Source of the DNA: Enterococcus viikkiensis
Lineage (GTDB): Bacteria; Bacillota; Bacilli; Lactobacillales; Enterococcaceae
Direction: 5' to 3'
Assembly (NCBI RefSeq): GCF_005405345.1
Contig: NZ_BJDW01000020.1
Coordinates: forward strand, 1 to 32,107
Length of the DNA stretch: 32,107 bases
In this document: positions 1-7,691 of the stretch, piece after piece
How positions within the stretch are numbered: the first letter of the stretch is position 1
Layout: each line of letters begins with the position of its first letter
The notes under the pieces: generated by a model
Databases searched by the model: none
Told to the model about the DNA's origin: nothing
Seen by the model: the letters and a program-made list of their open reading frames with translations, nothing else
Program-made: the position numbers and the translations under genes

Positions 1-1
1 T

Positions 2-67
2 TATCGAACACCTTTGGAAGTATTTTTGAGTTACGTAAGTATTGATGATTTGTCTAACTTAATTTGA
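2..67 (+). mobile_element. C-terminal tail of an IS30-family transposase (cut by window edge)
   Basis: The frame opening at base 2 reads YRTPLEVFLSYVSIDDLSNL plus one Ile, then TGA at 65-67. A YRTPxEVF motif just before the stop is characteristic of IS30-family transposase C-termini, which also often end in a LSNLI-like peptide. The AT-rich DNA after the stop (TTGACAATTAAG near 64-76) would then hold the right end of the element. Only 21 codons are visible, so family assignment rests on this short match; the specific element cannot be named. Confidence 0.55.
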
Positions 68-263
68 CAATTAAGAAAATTAAAAAAGAAATAAATAGAT
101 TATCCATTCGTTATTTATTAAAGTGTTTTTAATTGTTAAAAAAAAGCGTTAACATTGCAGTTTTTAAGGCTTTTGTAATCTAATTTTAAAATAAAAGATA
201 CGAGCTTTTTTTTTATTATTGCGTTAAAATGGTTATGACAACAATTAGAAAGGGTGAAATCCT

Positions 264-1034
264 GTGCCAGAAACATTATTTACTTATATTGATTCAACAA
301 GTAATGCGGTGCTCTCAAAAGGCCTTTCACCCAACGATTTTGTTGACGGAATTGTCCATCAGCCGAAGCATTTGTTATTACTAGATCCCGCATCCGAGAT
401 CGGAGAGTACGAAAATCATACCGGCTTGAAAATTCTTAATACACCCGATCAAATTCAAAATTTCTTTAGTAACAAAACCTTTAACCACTCCAAAGAGAGC
501 AAGTGGATCGATTTTAATGATTTAACGATGTTGAAGGAGCTGACACCATTAGAAATTTCTGAACTACTTTATTTTGGTCATATGCGGACACATCTGCATT
601 CACCTTTCTTTTACAAACTACAAAACAATTTTGTTTATTTTAACCTAGGGAATGGAACAATGCGCGTCTATTATCGCTATCTTGATGAATTTTATCGGAT
701 CTTAGCCAGCAAATTGACTCGGATCGTTTTAGAAAAAGTCAACGATCGCCGTTCCTTTTTCCGCAAAGGTTCTTCCGTTGCTCATCTAGACGGTGAAACA
801 TTGAAAGAATTGTATCCTATTTTGCAGGAAGGCGCAATTTTTTGTTTTGGGCATTCCGAATTAATCAATAAAACCTATCATATTCCAATTTATTTATCTG
901 ACGAAAAAGGCTGGCGCCGTAGCCCCAAGAGTTTTAAAAAGGAACAGCATGTCGCTGAGCTTTCTTATGACAGCGCCAAGCAAACTTGGCAGTTGAACAT
1001 CGAAAACGATGATCCTGTCTTCTCATTCCGTTAA
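264..1034 (+). CDS. conserved hypothetical protein, 256 aa
   Basis: I do not recognise this protein. It starts at a GTG preceded by AGAAAGGGTG at a workable distance. It has no signal peptide and no obvious membrane segment. The composition is that of a soluble cytoplasmic protein, rich in aromatic residues (for example RVYYRYLDEFYRIL in the middle) and with a charged basic stretch near residue 165. It is monocistronic: it lies between the IS30 remnant and a strong rho-independent terminator that begins at its stop codon. Upstream bases 68-263 are very AT-rich with long T and A runs; several weak -10-like hexamers exist but none stands out. It is a real gene by length, codon structure and terminator; its function is unknown. 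Confidence 0.8.
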   Translation: MPETLFTYIDSTSNAVLSKGLSPNDFVDGIVHQPKHLLLLDPASEIGEYENHTGLKILNTPDQIQNFFSNKTFNHSKESKWIDFNDLTMLKELTPLEISELLYFGHMRTHLHSPFFYKLQNNFVYFNLGNGTMRVYYRYLDEFYRILASKLTRIVLEKVNDRRSFFRKGSSVAHLDGETLKELYPILQEGAIFCFGHSELINKTYHIPIYLSDEKGWRRSPKSFKKEQHVAELSYDSAKQTWQLNIENDDPVFSFR

Positions 1035-1083
1035 AAAAGCATTTGCCTCTGGAAATCATTTCCAAAAGCCAATGCTTTTTTTG
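1034..1083 (+). terminator. rho-independent terminator of the 256-aa gene
   Basis: AAAAGCATTtGC is answered by GCcAATGCTTTT, with an inner TGGAAAT/ATTTCCA stem, and ends in a T run. The A and T flanks make it usable in both directions, so it may also serve the converging thiT gene. Confidence 0.85.
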
Positions 1084-1115
1084 TATGACGGAAATAGCTA
1101 CTGTCAGCTACTCAA

Positions 1116-1700
1116 TTAATGGCTGCGCTTTTCAATCAAGTTGCCGTCTTTAGGCAAGTACAGCTGTGGTACTTTTTCTAAGATTAGAACGGCCACAATC
1201 GCCGTGACGATCGCTGTCGCTAATCCGCTAACGCCATTCATGATAAATGAAAAGAGCCACGGATTCATTCCCCACAAGGCATAGCTACCCCAAAAAACAA
1301 CACCGGCAATAAAGTGCCAGAAAAATCTCGCTCCCGTTCCTACAAGTGCACCATAAACGACATTTTTGCGAGCAGAACTCAAATCCTGGTCCATTAACGC
1401 TTGCTGAACCTTTTTCGCATAGAGTCCTGCGAAACCGGCGAATGTAAAGGCAATCGGATACTCAATCAATACTTGAACGACGCTAAGAAAATAAACATCT
1501 CCCGCCGGAAAATGTAAAATCCCCCAAATAAACGCAGATAATAACGCCGGTTTTATCCCGCGGCGCAAGGCGAATAACGTCAGGGGAATCATTCCTAGTG
1601 AAATCGTAAAGCTGCTGCCGATCGTCGTTGGAATCAGTGACAGCATAAAAGCCAATGCCGCTACGATCGTTCCTTCAATCATGATTCTTGTCTTACTCAT
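1116..1700 (-). CDS. thiT: energy-coupling factor thiamine transporter S component ThiT
   Basis: ThiT is the membrane substrate-binding (S) component that captures thiamine and works with the shared ECF energising module, which is not encoded here. The 194-aa protein is hydrophobic with about six membrane segments. It carries features typical of the ThiT/YuaJ family: the GRFFWHFIAGVVFWG-like segment (here ARFFWHFIAG) and an aromatic-rich C-terminal half (SYALWGMNPW). I chose the ATG at 1700, not the longer frame from 1733, because AAAAGGAGGAG lies about eight bases before it and the extra codons fall inside the riboswitch expression platform. The gene has its own promoter and a TPP riboswitch leader, which independently supports thiamine as substrate. 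Confidence 0.93.
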   Translation of the reverse strand: MSKTRIMIEGTIVAALAFMLSLIPTTIGSSFTISLGMIPLTLFALRRGIKPALLSAFIWGILHFPAGDVYFLSVVQVLIEYPIAFTFAGFAGLYAKKVQQALMDQDLSSARKNVVYGALVGTGARFFWHFIAGVVFWGSYALWGMNPWLFSFIMNGVSGLATAIVTAIVAVLILEKVPQLYLPKDGNLIEKRSH

Positions 1701-1707
1701 AAAAAAA

Positions 1708-1849
1708 CTCCTCCTTTTGAACATACAGTCCACAAAGGAGAAGTAATATCATTACTTCATCACAATTCCTACACTCGAATGACCGAAACAGGTACTAGGG
1801 TTTAGAGTAATCTCAATCTCAGCCCGAAGGCTCCCCTTTGTGAAAGTAC
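1708..1849 (-). promoter_or_regulatory. TPP riboswitch (THI element) with a Shine-Dalgarno sequestor
   Basis: On the minus strand the aptamer (about 1849 to 1753) shows the conserved THI-box elements: CAAAGGGGAGCC, the CTTCGGGCTGAGA loop region, ACCCTAGTACCTG, and a final TGTAGGAA before the closing P1 strand. The P1 arms are near 1839-1849 and 1753-1765. Downstream, CTCCTTT (1740-1734) can pair with AAAGGAG (1717-1711) of the thiT ribosome binding site, extended by UGGAC/GUUCA. That predicts translational OFF control when TPP is bound. Family identity is visible in the sequence; the switching mechanism is inferred from base pairing. Confidence 0.93.
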
Positions 1850-1873
1850 TATTCTAATTTTAATTACATTGAG

Positions 1874-1902
1874 AGTATAACAGATATCTACCCAGTCGTA
1901 AA
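1874..1902 (-). promoter_or_regulatory. thiT promoter
   Basis: On the minus strand TTTACG and TGTTATACT (an extended -10) are separated by a 17-base spacer. Transcription would begin about 15-20 bases before the riboswitch P1 stem. Confidence 0.7.
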
Positions 1903-1916
1903 TGTATAAAATACTT

Positions 1917-2279
1917 TTATCGTGAAATGCTTTCTTGATCCCCACTAGGCGACAAGGTTGTCACTTTTTTGATTCGCTCGATTGTCAGCATTACTAATTG
2001 ATTTTCTTGTGTACGGATCACAATGGAATCATTGGTGACTGCTTTTGGCAGCCAACCTGAGATTGTTTCAAACTTTTCCTCATCTTTTTCAGTTTGAACT
2101 TGAAGGACAACTAAACTATTTTGCAAAGAAGCCATCTTCAACTTGAGAAAAATATTCTCATTTGCTTGCTCTTGCGCACGTTTTTCAGCAGAATCATTCA
2201 AAAAATCCGAGATGAAACGATATGATGAATTCGAAAACAGCTTAATTAAATTCTTTTTAGGCTTCTCGTTTTTAGTCAT
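1917..2279 (-). CDS. hypothetical protein, 120 aa, predicted cytoplasmic
   Basis: I do not recognise this protein. The N-terminal ~50 residues are lysine- and asparagine-rich and predicted helical. The C-terminal half, from about residue 65, alternates hydrophobic and charged residues (FETISGWLPKAV, SIVIRTQENQLVMLTIERI). That pattern would suit a small beta-barrel such as an Sm-like or YolD-like fold, but this is only an impression. The ATG at 2279 follows TAGGAGGAAGCTGA, a strong site. It lies 72 bases downstream of the phosphatase gene with a promoter in between, so it can be transcribed on its own. No terminator is obvious between its stop and the thiT promoter. Confidence 0.75.
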   Translation of the reverse strand: MTKNEKPKKNLIKLFSNSSYRFISDFLNDSAEKRAQEQANENIFLKLKMASLQNSLVVLQVQTEKDEEKFETISGWLPKAVTNDSIVIRTQENQLVMLTIERIKKVTTLSPSGDQESISR

Positions 2280-2317
2280 TCAGCTTCCTCCTACCAAGAG
2301 CACATTTATGTAGTATG

Positions 2318-2346
2318 ATTTTACTTAAATTTTTTAGAAAAAACAA
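2318..2346 (-). promoter_or_regulatory. promoter of the 120-aa gene
   Basis: On the minus strand TTGTTT and TAAAAT are separated by 17 bases, about 40 bases before the start codon. Confidence 0.5.
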
Positions 2347-2351
2347 GGAAA

Positions 2352-2810
2352 CTAGCCTTTTTCAAAAAAAGTTAACCAATCATTTAATCCTTTTTGAATC
2401 AATTCATAAGTTTCGTCAAAATCACCAGTGTACCAAGGATCCGGGATGCTTTCTCCCTCATGCCCAGGAACACGATCCAAATATAAATAAATTTTCTCCT
2501 TCGTTTCCGTCGGTGCGATTGCCTTTAGGTCGCGAACGTTTTCCTGGTCCATGCCAATAATATAATCTGCTTCATAAAAATCAGACGTACTTACTTGCCG
2601 AGCCCGCATCCCTTTCGTCGAGAGGCGATGTGCAGCCAAGAGTTTTTCCGTGCCACGATGCGGCGGATTGCCAACCTCCCATTGACTGGTGGCAGCCGAG
2701 TCTACCTGAAAATTTCCTTTTCTCTGCTGTTCAAAGGCATCACGAAAAATCGCTTCTGCCATCGGTGAACGACAAATATTTCCCATACAAACGAATAGAA
2801 TCTTTTTCAT
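2352..2810 (-). CDS. low-molecular-weight protein-tyrosine phosphatase
   Basis: This is a cytoplasmic enzyme that hydrolyses phosphotyrosine, and in some bacteria phosphoarginine. The phosphate-binding loop is at the very N-terminus (VCMGNICRSPMAEA), with the nucleophilic Cys at residue 8 and Arg at 14. The general-acid Asp lies in the late IPDPWYTGDFDETY segment. The length of 152 aa is normal for the family. The ATG at 2810 follows AGGAGGAATAAC. It is transcribed divergently from the neighbouring dehydrogenase across 52 bases. The substrate cannot be read from the sequence; no tyrosine kinase or capsule gene is next to it, so a capsule-linked role is not supported here. Confidence 0.93.
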   Translation of the reverse strand: MKKILFVCMGNICRSPMAEAIFRDAFEQQRKGNFQVDSAATSQWEVGNPPHRGTEKLLAAHRLSTKGMRARQVSTSDFYEADYIIGMDQENVRDLKAIAPTETKEKIYLYLDRVPGHEGESIPDPWYTGDFDETYELIQKGLNDWLTFFEKG

Positions 2811-2823
2811 GTTATTCCTCCTG

Positions 2824-2832
2824 TGCTATAGT
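2824..2832 (+). promoter_or_regulatory. extended -10 promoter of the D-2-hydroxyacid dehydrogenase
   Basis: TGCTATAGT forms an extended -10 about 30 bases before the ATG. No good -35 is visible, which is tolerable for an extended -10. Confidence 0.45.
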
Positions 2833-2862
2833 CAATTTATCAAATGAAATGAGGGATCGTAA

Positions 2863-3831
2863 ATGAGTAAAATTTATCTTTCCGCCAAACTTCCTGAGCT
2901 TGGAACACAGCTATTAAAAGAAGCCGCGCTTGAATATAAGGTATTTGAAGGCAATGGGTTGATCTCAAAAAAAGAATTGCTGAAAAATGTTGCGGATTGT
3001 GAAGTATTGATTTGTCCGCTATCAACCCAAGTGGATCGCGAAGTGATTGACGCGGCACCAAAATTAAAACTAATCGCTAATTTCGGTGCAGGCTTTAATA
3101 ATATTGATTCCGCATATGCAAAAGAACAAAAAATCTATGTAACCAATACACCGGTAGTTTCAACGAACGCTACAGCGGAATTGACCGCTGGTTTGATCAT
3201 TGCCTTATCCCGTCGGATCGTTGAAGGAGACCGCTTAATGCATCATGAAGGGTTTGAGGGCTGGGCACCACTATTTTTCTTGGGACACGAATTAAAAGGC
3301 AAAACCTTAGGGATCATCGGCATGGGTCAAATTGGACAAGCCTTAGGAAAAATGATGCGGGCCTTTGGAATGAAGATTATTTACAATCAACGCCACGCAC
3401 TAGCCTCTGAAGTAGAAGAAAGTTTACAGGCGACCTATCTGTCACAAACTGAGGTCATTCAGCAGGCGGATGTTCTAAGCTTACATGCACCCTTAACGGA
3501 AGCTACTCACCACCTGTTAAGCAGCGAGAGTTTTTCTCAAATGAAAGACAGCGCCTTTTTGATCAACGCCGCTCGCGGCCCGTTGATTGACGAAGTTGCA
3601 CTTGTTGAAGCCTTGAAGAATCATCAGCTTGCCGGTGCTGCTTTAGACGTTTATGAATTCGAACCAAAAGTCACCGAAGCTTTGAAAAACCTTGACAACG
3701 TCATTCTGACCCCTCACATCGGCAATGCTAGCGTAGAAGCCCGCGATCAAATGGCCACGATCGTCGCGAAAAACGCGATTGCCTTACTGAATCAGCAGCC
3801 AATCAAATACATCGTAAATGGACTGACCTGA
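2863..3831 (+). CDS. D-2-hydroxyacid dehydrogenase, NAD(P)-dependent
   Basis: This oxidoreductase interconverts a 2-keto acid and a D-2-hydroxy acid, or acts on a related compound such as glyoxylate or 3-phosphoglycerate. The protein is 322 aa. The Rossmann motif is LGIIGMGQIGQALGKMM (about residues 147-163). The catalytic triad is visible as Arg in NAARGPL, Glu in DVYEFEP and His in TPHIGNAS. The order and spacing are those of the family. The ATG at 2863 is preceded by GAGGGATCG. It is monocistronic and converges with the tetR-type gene with only two bases between the two stop codons. It lacks the C-terminal ACT domain of SerA, so a serine-biosynthesis role is less likely; the true substrate is not determinable. 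Confidence 0.9.
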   Translation: MSKIYLSAKLPELGTQLLKEAALEYKVFEGNGLISKKELLKNVADCEVLICPLSTQVDREVIDAAPKLKLIANFGAGFNNIDSAYAKEQKIYVTNTPVVSTNATAELTAGLIIALSRRIVEGDRLMHHEGFEGWAPLFFLGHELKGKTLGIIGMGQIGQALGKMMRAFGMKIIYNQRHALASEVEESLQATYLSQTEVIQQADVLSLHAPLTEATHHLLSSESFSQMKDSAFLINAARGPLIDEVALVEALKNHQLAGAALDVYEFEPKVTEALKNLDNVILTPHIGNASVEARDQMATIVAKNAIALLNQQPIKYIVNGLT

Positions 3832-3833
3832 GC

Positions 3834-4409
3834 TTAGCGCTCATGCCAGTCTTCTTTGTATAAACGATACGCAAAAAATTCAATGTCTTTCGCAAAGCGA
3901 AACAATTGTGCAGCAATCGTGATCGGCGGCTGTTTCGCCCCGGCCAATAACCAATCCGTTAAAATCCCGCCGCAGCCATAAGCCAAAAAACGGGCATAAA
4001 ATTCTTTATCGGTCAAAGATAGCTCGCCTTCTTGATCGACATCATCAAACAAACGTACAAATAAGCTTTTGGCTAGATCCGTAAAGTCCTTCGTCAAAAC
4101 CTCTGACTCAGCCGTTACTGTATTCAAATAAAATTGATGACACTCCTGCATTTGCTTCAGCATCTGCAAGACCGCCTCTTCCCAATTCTCTAGCGACAGC
4201 TCGCTGGATATTAGGTATTGCATCCCCCGCTGATAATAGGCGTAACGCAATAAATCATTCTTATCTTTAAAATGATAGTAAAACGTTTGGCGGTTCAAGC
4301 CGGCCGACTGACTGATGTCCCGAACAGTGATCTTGTCATAATTTTTTGTTTGGCACAAAGCGACTAGCGCCTTGACCAAGATTTCTTTGGTAGCTTTTCC
4401 TTCCGCCAT
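3834..4409 (-). CDS. TetR/AcrR-family transcriptional regulator (DhaS-like)
   Basis: The N-terminal helix-turn-helix is clear: KITVRDISQSAGLNRQTFYYHFKDKNDLL (shown here only as the family signature at about residues 24-52), followed by an all-helical ligand-binding domain with a tryptophan-containing C-terminus. The arrangement resembles regulators with the TetR_C_8/DhaS-type C-terminal domain. The length of 191 aa is normal. The ATG at 4409 follows AGAAGGTGAA. It lies 11 bases after ruvB and is probably the last gene of the ruvAB transcript. No operator could be assigned, and the target is unknown; the convergent dehydrogenase is a neighbour but shares no promoter with it. Confidence 0.88.
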   Translation of the reverse strand: MAEGKATKEILVKALVALCQTKNYDKITVRDISQSAGLNRQTFYYHFKDKNDLLRYAYYQRGMQYLISSELSLENWEEAVLQMLKQMQECHQFYLNTVTAESEVLTKDFTDLAKSLFVRLFDDVDQEGELSLTDKEFYARFLAYGCGGILTDWLLAGAKQPPITIAAQLFRFAKDIEFFAYRLYKEDWHER

Positions 4410-4420
4410 CGATTCACCTT

Positions 4421-5422
4421 CTAGTCTTGATAAGGATAATTAAAATGTTCATATGCCAAAGAGGTTGCCATTCGACCACGAGGAGTCCGCTTAATGAACC
4501 CTTTTTGAATCAAATACGGCTCGTACATGTCCTCCACCGTTTCTCGCTCCTCGCCGATGTTGACGGCTAAGGTGCTTAAACCGATCGGTCCACCATGATA
4601 CAGCTCAATCATCGTTTTTAATAATTTCTGATCAATATAATCCAGCCCTGCTTCATCTACTTGCAATAGCCGCAGTGCTTGGTCTGCGATTTGTTGATTG
4701 ATTACCCCATCCGATTGGACTTGTGCAAAATCACGGATTCGTTTCAACAAACGATTGGCGATTCGAGGAGTCCCTCTTGAACGACGCGCGATCTCAACCG
4801 CTCCAGTCTCCACAATCTCCGTTTCAAAGATATCCGCCGAACGCAACACGATCTCCCGTAAATCTTCTTCTTCATAATACTCCATGTGAGAAATGATTCC
4901 GAAACGATCCCGTAGCGGTGCCGAGAGCATCCCGGCTCGCGTCGTCGCCCCTACCAACGTAAACGGCGGTAATGGAAAATGCACCGGATGAGCGGTCGGC
5001 CCTTGGCCCACCATAATATCGACATAATAATCTTCCATTGCCGAGTACAAAGTTTCCTCCGCTACCCGTGGTAGTCGATGAATCTCATCAATAAATAAGA
5101 CATCCCCTGGTTCCAACTCATTTAAAATCGCGACCAAATCCCCCGGTCGTTCAATCGCAGGACCACTGGTAGAACGAATTTGTACATCCATTTCATTAGC
5201 GATCACCATCGCCATCGTGGTTTTCCCTAAGCCAGGTGGTCCATAAAGCAAGACATGATCCAATGCTTCTTGTCGATTTTTCGCCGCTTCGATATAAATT
5301 GACAGCTCCTGTTTGACCTTATCCTGCCCGATGTATTGTGCAAGGTAACGAGGACGCAGTGATTTTTCTAAACTTTTATCATTTTCATCCGCGTCAGGTG
5401 AAAGTAAACGCTCTTCATCCAT
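4421..5422 (-). CDS. ruvB: Holliday junction branch migration ATPase RuvB
   Basis: RuvB is the hexameric AAA+ motor that, loaded by RuvA, drives Holliday-junction branch migration. Visible motifs are Walker [11 protein letters not shown] (about residue 60), Walker B FIDEIHR, sensor 1 GATTRAG, and the arginine-finger region APLRDRFG. The C-terminal winged helix ends in [15 protein letters not shown]. The length of 333 aa is normal. The ATG at 5422 lies 13 bases after ruvA, so the two are co-transcribed. Confidence 0.97.
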   Translation of the reverse strand: MDEERLLSPDADENDKSLEKSLRPRYLAQYIGQDKVKQELSIYIEAAKNRQEALDHVLLYGPPGLGKTTMAMVIANEMDVQIRSTSGPAIERPGDLVAILNELEPGDVLFIDEIHRLPRVAEETLYSAMEDYYVDIMVGQGPTAHPVHFPLPPFTLVGATTRAGMLSAPLRDRFGIISHMEYYEEEDLREIVLRSADIFETEIVETGAVEIARRSRGTPRIANRLLKRIRDFAQVQSDGVINQQIADQALRLLQVDEAGLDYIDQKLLKTMIELYHGGPIGLSTLAVNIGEERETVEDMYEPYLIQKGFIKRTPRGRMATSLAYEHFNYPYQD

Positions 5423-5435
5423 TTATCTCGTCCTC

Positions 5436-6035
5436 CTATTTCTTCATCATTAATTTCAAAGCTGCTCGTAAATAATCATCGGTGTTCTGCAAGGTTTCTT
5501 TTTCCAACGCCTTTTCGACCTTCTTGATTTCTTTTGGACTATAGCCTAGAGCCTGTAATGCTTCCATCGCTTCAGCCAAGGCTGTCCCTGAATCATTGCT
5601 ACCTTCATAAAATAGCGACATTGGATCATCCACTAATTCAGTTAGCTTGCCTTTCAAATCTAAAACCATTTGCTGGGCGGTCTTCTTCCCTACACCTGGA
5701 AACTTCGTTAAATAAGTCACATCCCCAGCCTCGATGGCTTGGATCAAGCCTTGATGATCCTCGTTGGCCATAATTGCAAGTCCACTCTTTGGTCCGATGC
5801 CCGACACGGACAGTAACCGTAAAAATAATTCTTTTTCAGCTAACGTCTCGAAGCCATACAATAGATGGGCATCCTCACGAATGATCTGCTGCACATAAAT
5901 CGTGAGCGACTGCTCCATTTTGCTGCTGTAACGATATGGATTGCCTAACGCGATCTGATAACCGATACCATTCACATCCAGCACCACGTAACTAGGGCTG
6001 ATGAAGGTCAACCGGCCTGTAATATATTCGTACAT
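5436..6035 (-). CDS. ruvA: Holliday junction DNA helicase subunit RuvA
   Basis: RuvA binds the four-way junction as a tetramer and recruits RuvB. The 199-aa protein begins [20 protein letters not shown], the usual RuvA N-terminal OB fold. It carries two helix-hairpin-helix motifs ([13 protein letters not shown] and [20 protein letters not shown]) and the small C-terminal RuvB-binding domain. The start at 6035 was chosen over the longer frame from 6146 because AGAAAGGAT sits before it, MYEYI is the conserved start, and the 37 extra codons resemble no RuvA. The gene heads the ruvA-ruvB-tetR group, behind its own promoter and the terminator of the upstream regulator gene. Confidence 0.96.
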   Translation of the reverse strand: MYEYITGRLTFISPSYVVLDVNGIGYQIALGNPYRYSSKMEQSLTIYVQQIIREDAHLLYGFETLAEKELFLRLLSVSGIGPKSGLAIMANEDHQGLIQAIEAGDVTYLTKFPGVGKKTAQQMVLDLKGKLTELVDDPMSLFYEGSNDSGTALAEAMEALQALGYSPKEIKKVEKALEKETLQNTDDYLRAALKLMMKK

Positions 6036-6157
6036 AATAAATCCTTTCTGGATTGAACACTCTTCTGTAGTTATCGTTTCATTAGAATCTGCAAATAGCC
6101 CCGTTTCAAACAACTTGAAAAAATAAAAAGGAACAATTCTGCACATACGTTCTCATT

Positions 6158-6186
6158 ATTCTAGCATAAAAAACGGCGGTTAAAAA
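6158..6186 (-). promoter_or_regulatory. ruvA promoter
   Basis: On the minus strand an extended -10, TGCTAGAAT, lies 17 bases after TTTTTA. The -35 falls inside the terminator of the preceding gene. It would give a 5' leader of about 115 bases. Confidence 0.5.
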
Positions 6187-6198
6187 CTCTTACCGCCG
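6166..6198 (-). terminator. rho-independent terminator of the Mga-like regulator gene
   Basis: Stem CGGCGGT/ACCGCCG with the regulator's TAA stop at the base of the first arm, followed by six T residues on the minus strand. Confidence 0.9.
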
Positions 6199-7640
6199 AA
6201 ACCTTGTAATAACTGAAGCAGCGCCAAATAATCAGACATCCGCAGCTCTTGCGTAATCAACAACGTAGGTAAGTCTTGATCAGCTTCAGATAAAATACTT
6301 GTCGTCAAACACAAATTCCCTTCACTTTTTTCCTCAACAAATAAAACTTGATACTCATTAGCTAAAAAACGACGCAGATCCTCTTTCAAGATCGTCTCTT
6401 CAAACTCCGGTAAATCCGTTTGCAAAAAAATCCCAAGAGTGGGGCGATTAATCAGCTCTGTTAGTCGACGTAGTACCGATAGATAACGTCCAAACAAGAT
6501 CGATTCGCCACCGTGCTCCGCCAGTATTTCCGAAACAAACGTAACTAGTTGCGGCTGCTGTTGGGTAATATTGGTCCAGAAAGCTTCCCCGTTAATATTA
6601 AAATGGATCATAGGAAATAAACGATAATACAAATGTCCACTGATCAAATAATCTTCCGCCTGCAAGTCGATAAATTTTTTCCAAACGGCTGGATCATCAA
6701 TTTTCTTTTTTAAGCTCTGATCGATGGTCGCAACCTCTTGCATCACTAGAAAGGGTTCCTGTGCCAATAGCTGATGAATTTTATTCGTGATGGTAGGAAC
6801 ATGATAATATTCTTCCCGCGTCAAAAGATTCAAAAAAAGATTTCCCATTGCACGGGGCGTCTGAAAATAAGCGGGCATTATCGGTCGCAGCTGAGTATAA
6901 AACTCTTTGAATAAGGAATCTGCTGCTAAGACTGCTTGACTAGCCAGTGGATCTTCTACTGTATAATGTTGCGCCTCCCGTAATAAATGCGCACCAACTA
7001 AATATTCCAAGCGCTGTGCTTTGAGTGGATTCAAAGCGACTTGAAAAAAAGCTTGAATCCCATTACTAATTTTTTGAATCATCTGGTAGTGCAAAGGTGC
7101 AAAGGGCCAAATTTTTCCGCGAAACAAGCGCCAATAATAAACAGATAGATACATCCGCACGACCGATTCTGGCGCCTTAAAGACGACGCGTCCTCGTTCA
7201 ACGGTCAGCTGCAGAGGTTCAAGCTTTTCTGCCAGTTCTTTGAGTTTCCGGCGGATCGTGGACTCGCTACGGTACAATTTTTTACTAAGATCCCTCACCG
7301 TTTTCGCCTGTCCAGCGATGACTAATTCCAGCAACCGAAAAGCGAGCGAACGGCGAATCAAATCAATCGCAAACTGCTCCTGCTCTAGAGGTTGATCCGC
7401 AATCATCAACTGATAGCGTGACCCAATTTTTTTAAACAACGGCAATTTAGTCTCGGTAAAATGATTGTAGTTTTTACTCAGCTCTTCAAATAACCGTTGG
7501 ACACTGCGGACATCAACGGCTAACAAATCGGCTAAATCGGCTTGTTTATAGACCTTGCCATCAGCCATCAATTCTAATAGACAAAGACTGTAATAAATAT
7601 TTTTATCGTAACTTTGTATTTCCACGGCTCTAATGTGCAT
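6180..7640 (-). CDS. Mga-family helix-turn-helix transcriptional regulator
   Basis: The 486-aa protein has the layout of Mga/AtxA-type regulators. Two N-terminal helix-turn-helix units are visible: YKQADLADLLAVDVRSVQRL at about residues 32-51, and TVRDLSKKLYRSESTIRRKL at about 113-132. A long central helical region follows, as in PTS-regulation (PRD-like) domains, and the C-terminal ~100 residues suggest an EIIB-like fold. Such proteins usually activate surface or sugar-metabolism genes. Histidines in the PRD-like region (HYQMI, HYTVEDP) could be phosphorylation targets, but this is inference. The ATG at 7640 follows GAAGGAG, which is itself part of the lrgAB terminator stem. Targets are unknown. 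Confidence 0.82.
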   Translation of the reverse strand: MHIRAVEIQSYDKNIYYSLCLLELMADGKVYKQADLADLLAVDVRSVQRLFEELSKNYNHFTETKLPLFKKIGSRYQLMIADQPLEQEQFAIDLIRRSLAFRLLELVIAGQAKTVRDLSKKLYRSESTIRRKLKELAEKLEPLQLTVERGRVVFKAPESVVRMYLSVYYWRLFRGKIWPFAPLHYQMIQKISNGIQAFFQVALNPLKAQRLEYLVGAHLLREAQHYTVEDPLASQAVLAADSLFKEFYTQLRPIMPAYFQTPRAMGNLFLNLLTREEYYHVPTITNKIHQLLAQEPFLVMQEVATIDQSLKKKIDDPAVWKKFIDLQAEDYLISGHLYYRLFPMIHFNINGEAFWTNITQQQPQLVTFVSEILAEHGGESILFGRYLSVLRRLTELINRPTLGIFLQTDLPEFEETILKEDLRRFLANEYQVLFVEEKSEGNLCLTTSILSEADQDLPTLLITQELRMSDYLALLQLLQGFGGKSF

Positions 7641-7685
7641 AAAAAAACTCCTTCACTCTTTATTTTAGCAAAAAGAGTCAAGGAG
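7641..7685 (-). terminator. lrgAB terminator containing the next gene's ribosome binding site
   Basis: On the minus strand CTCCTTgACTCTT pairs with AAGAGTgAAGGAG (12 of 13 positions), followed by seven T residues running into the ATG of the Mga-like gene. GAAGGAG of the second arm is that gene's Shine-Dalgarno. The loop holds TGCTAAAAT, an extended -10 candidate. Confidence 0.82.
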
Positions 7686-7691
7686 TCGTTA

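Noticed and set aside
6036-6146. N-terminal extension of RuvA by 37 codons
   Set aside because: It has no RuvA similarity, and MYEYI with a good ribosome binding site at 6035 is the conserved start.
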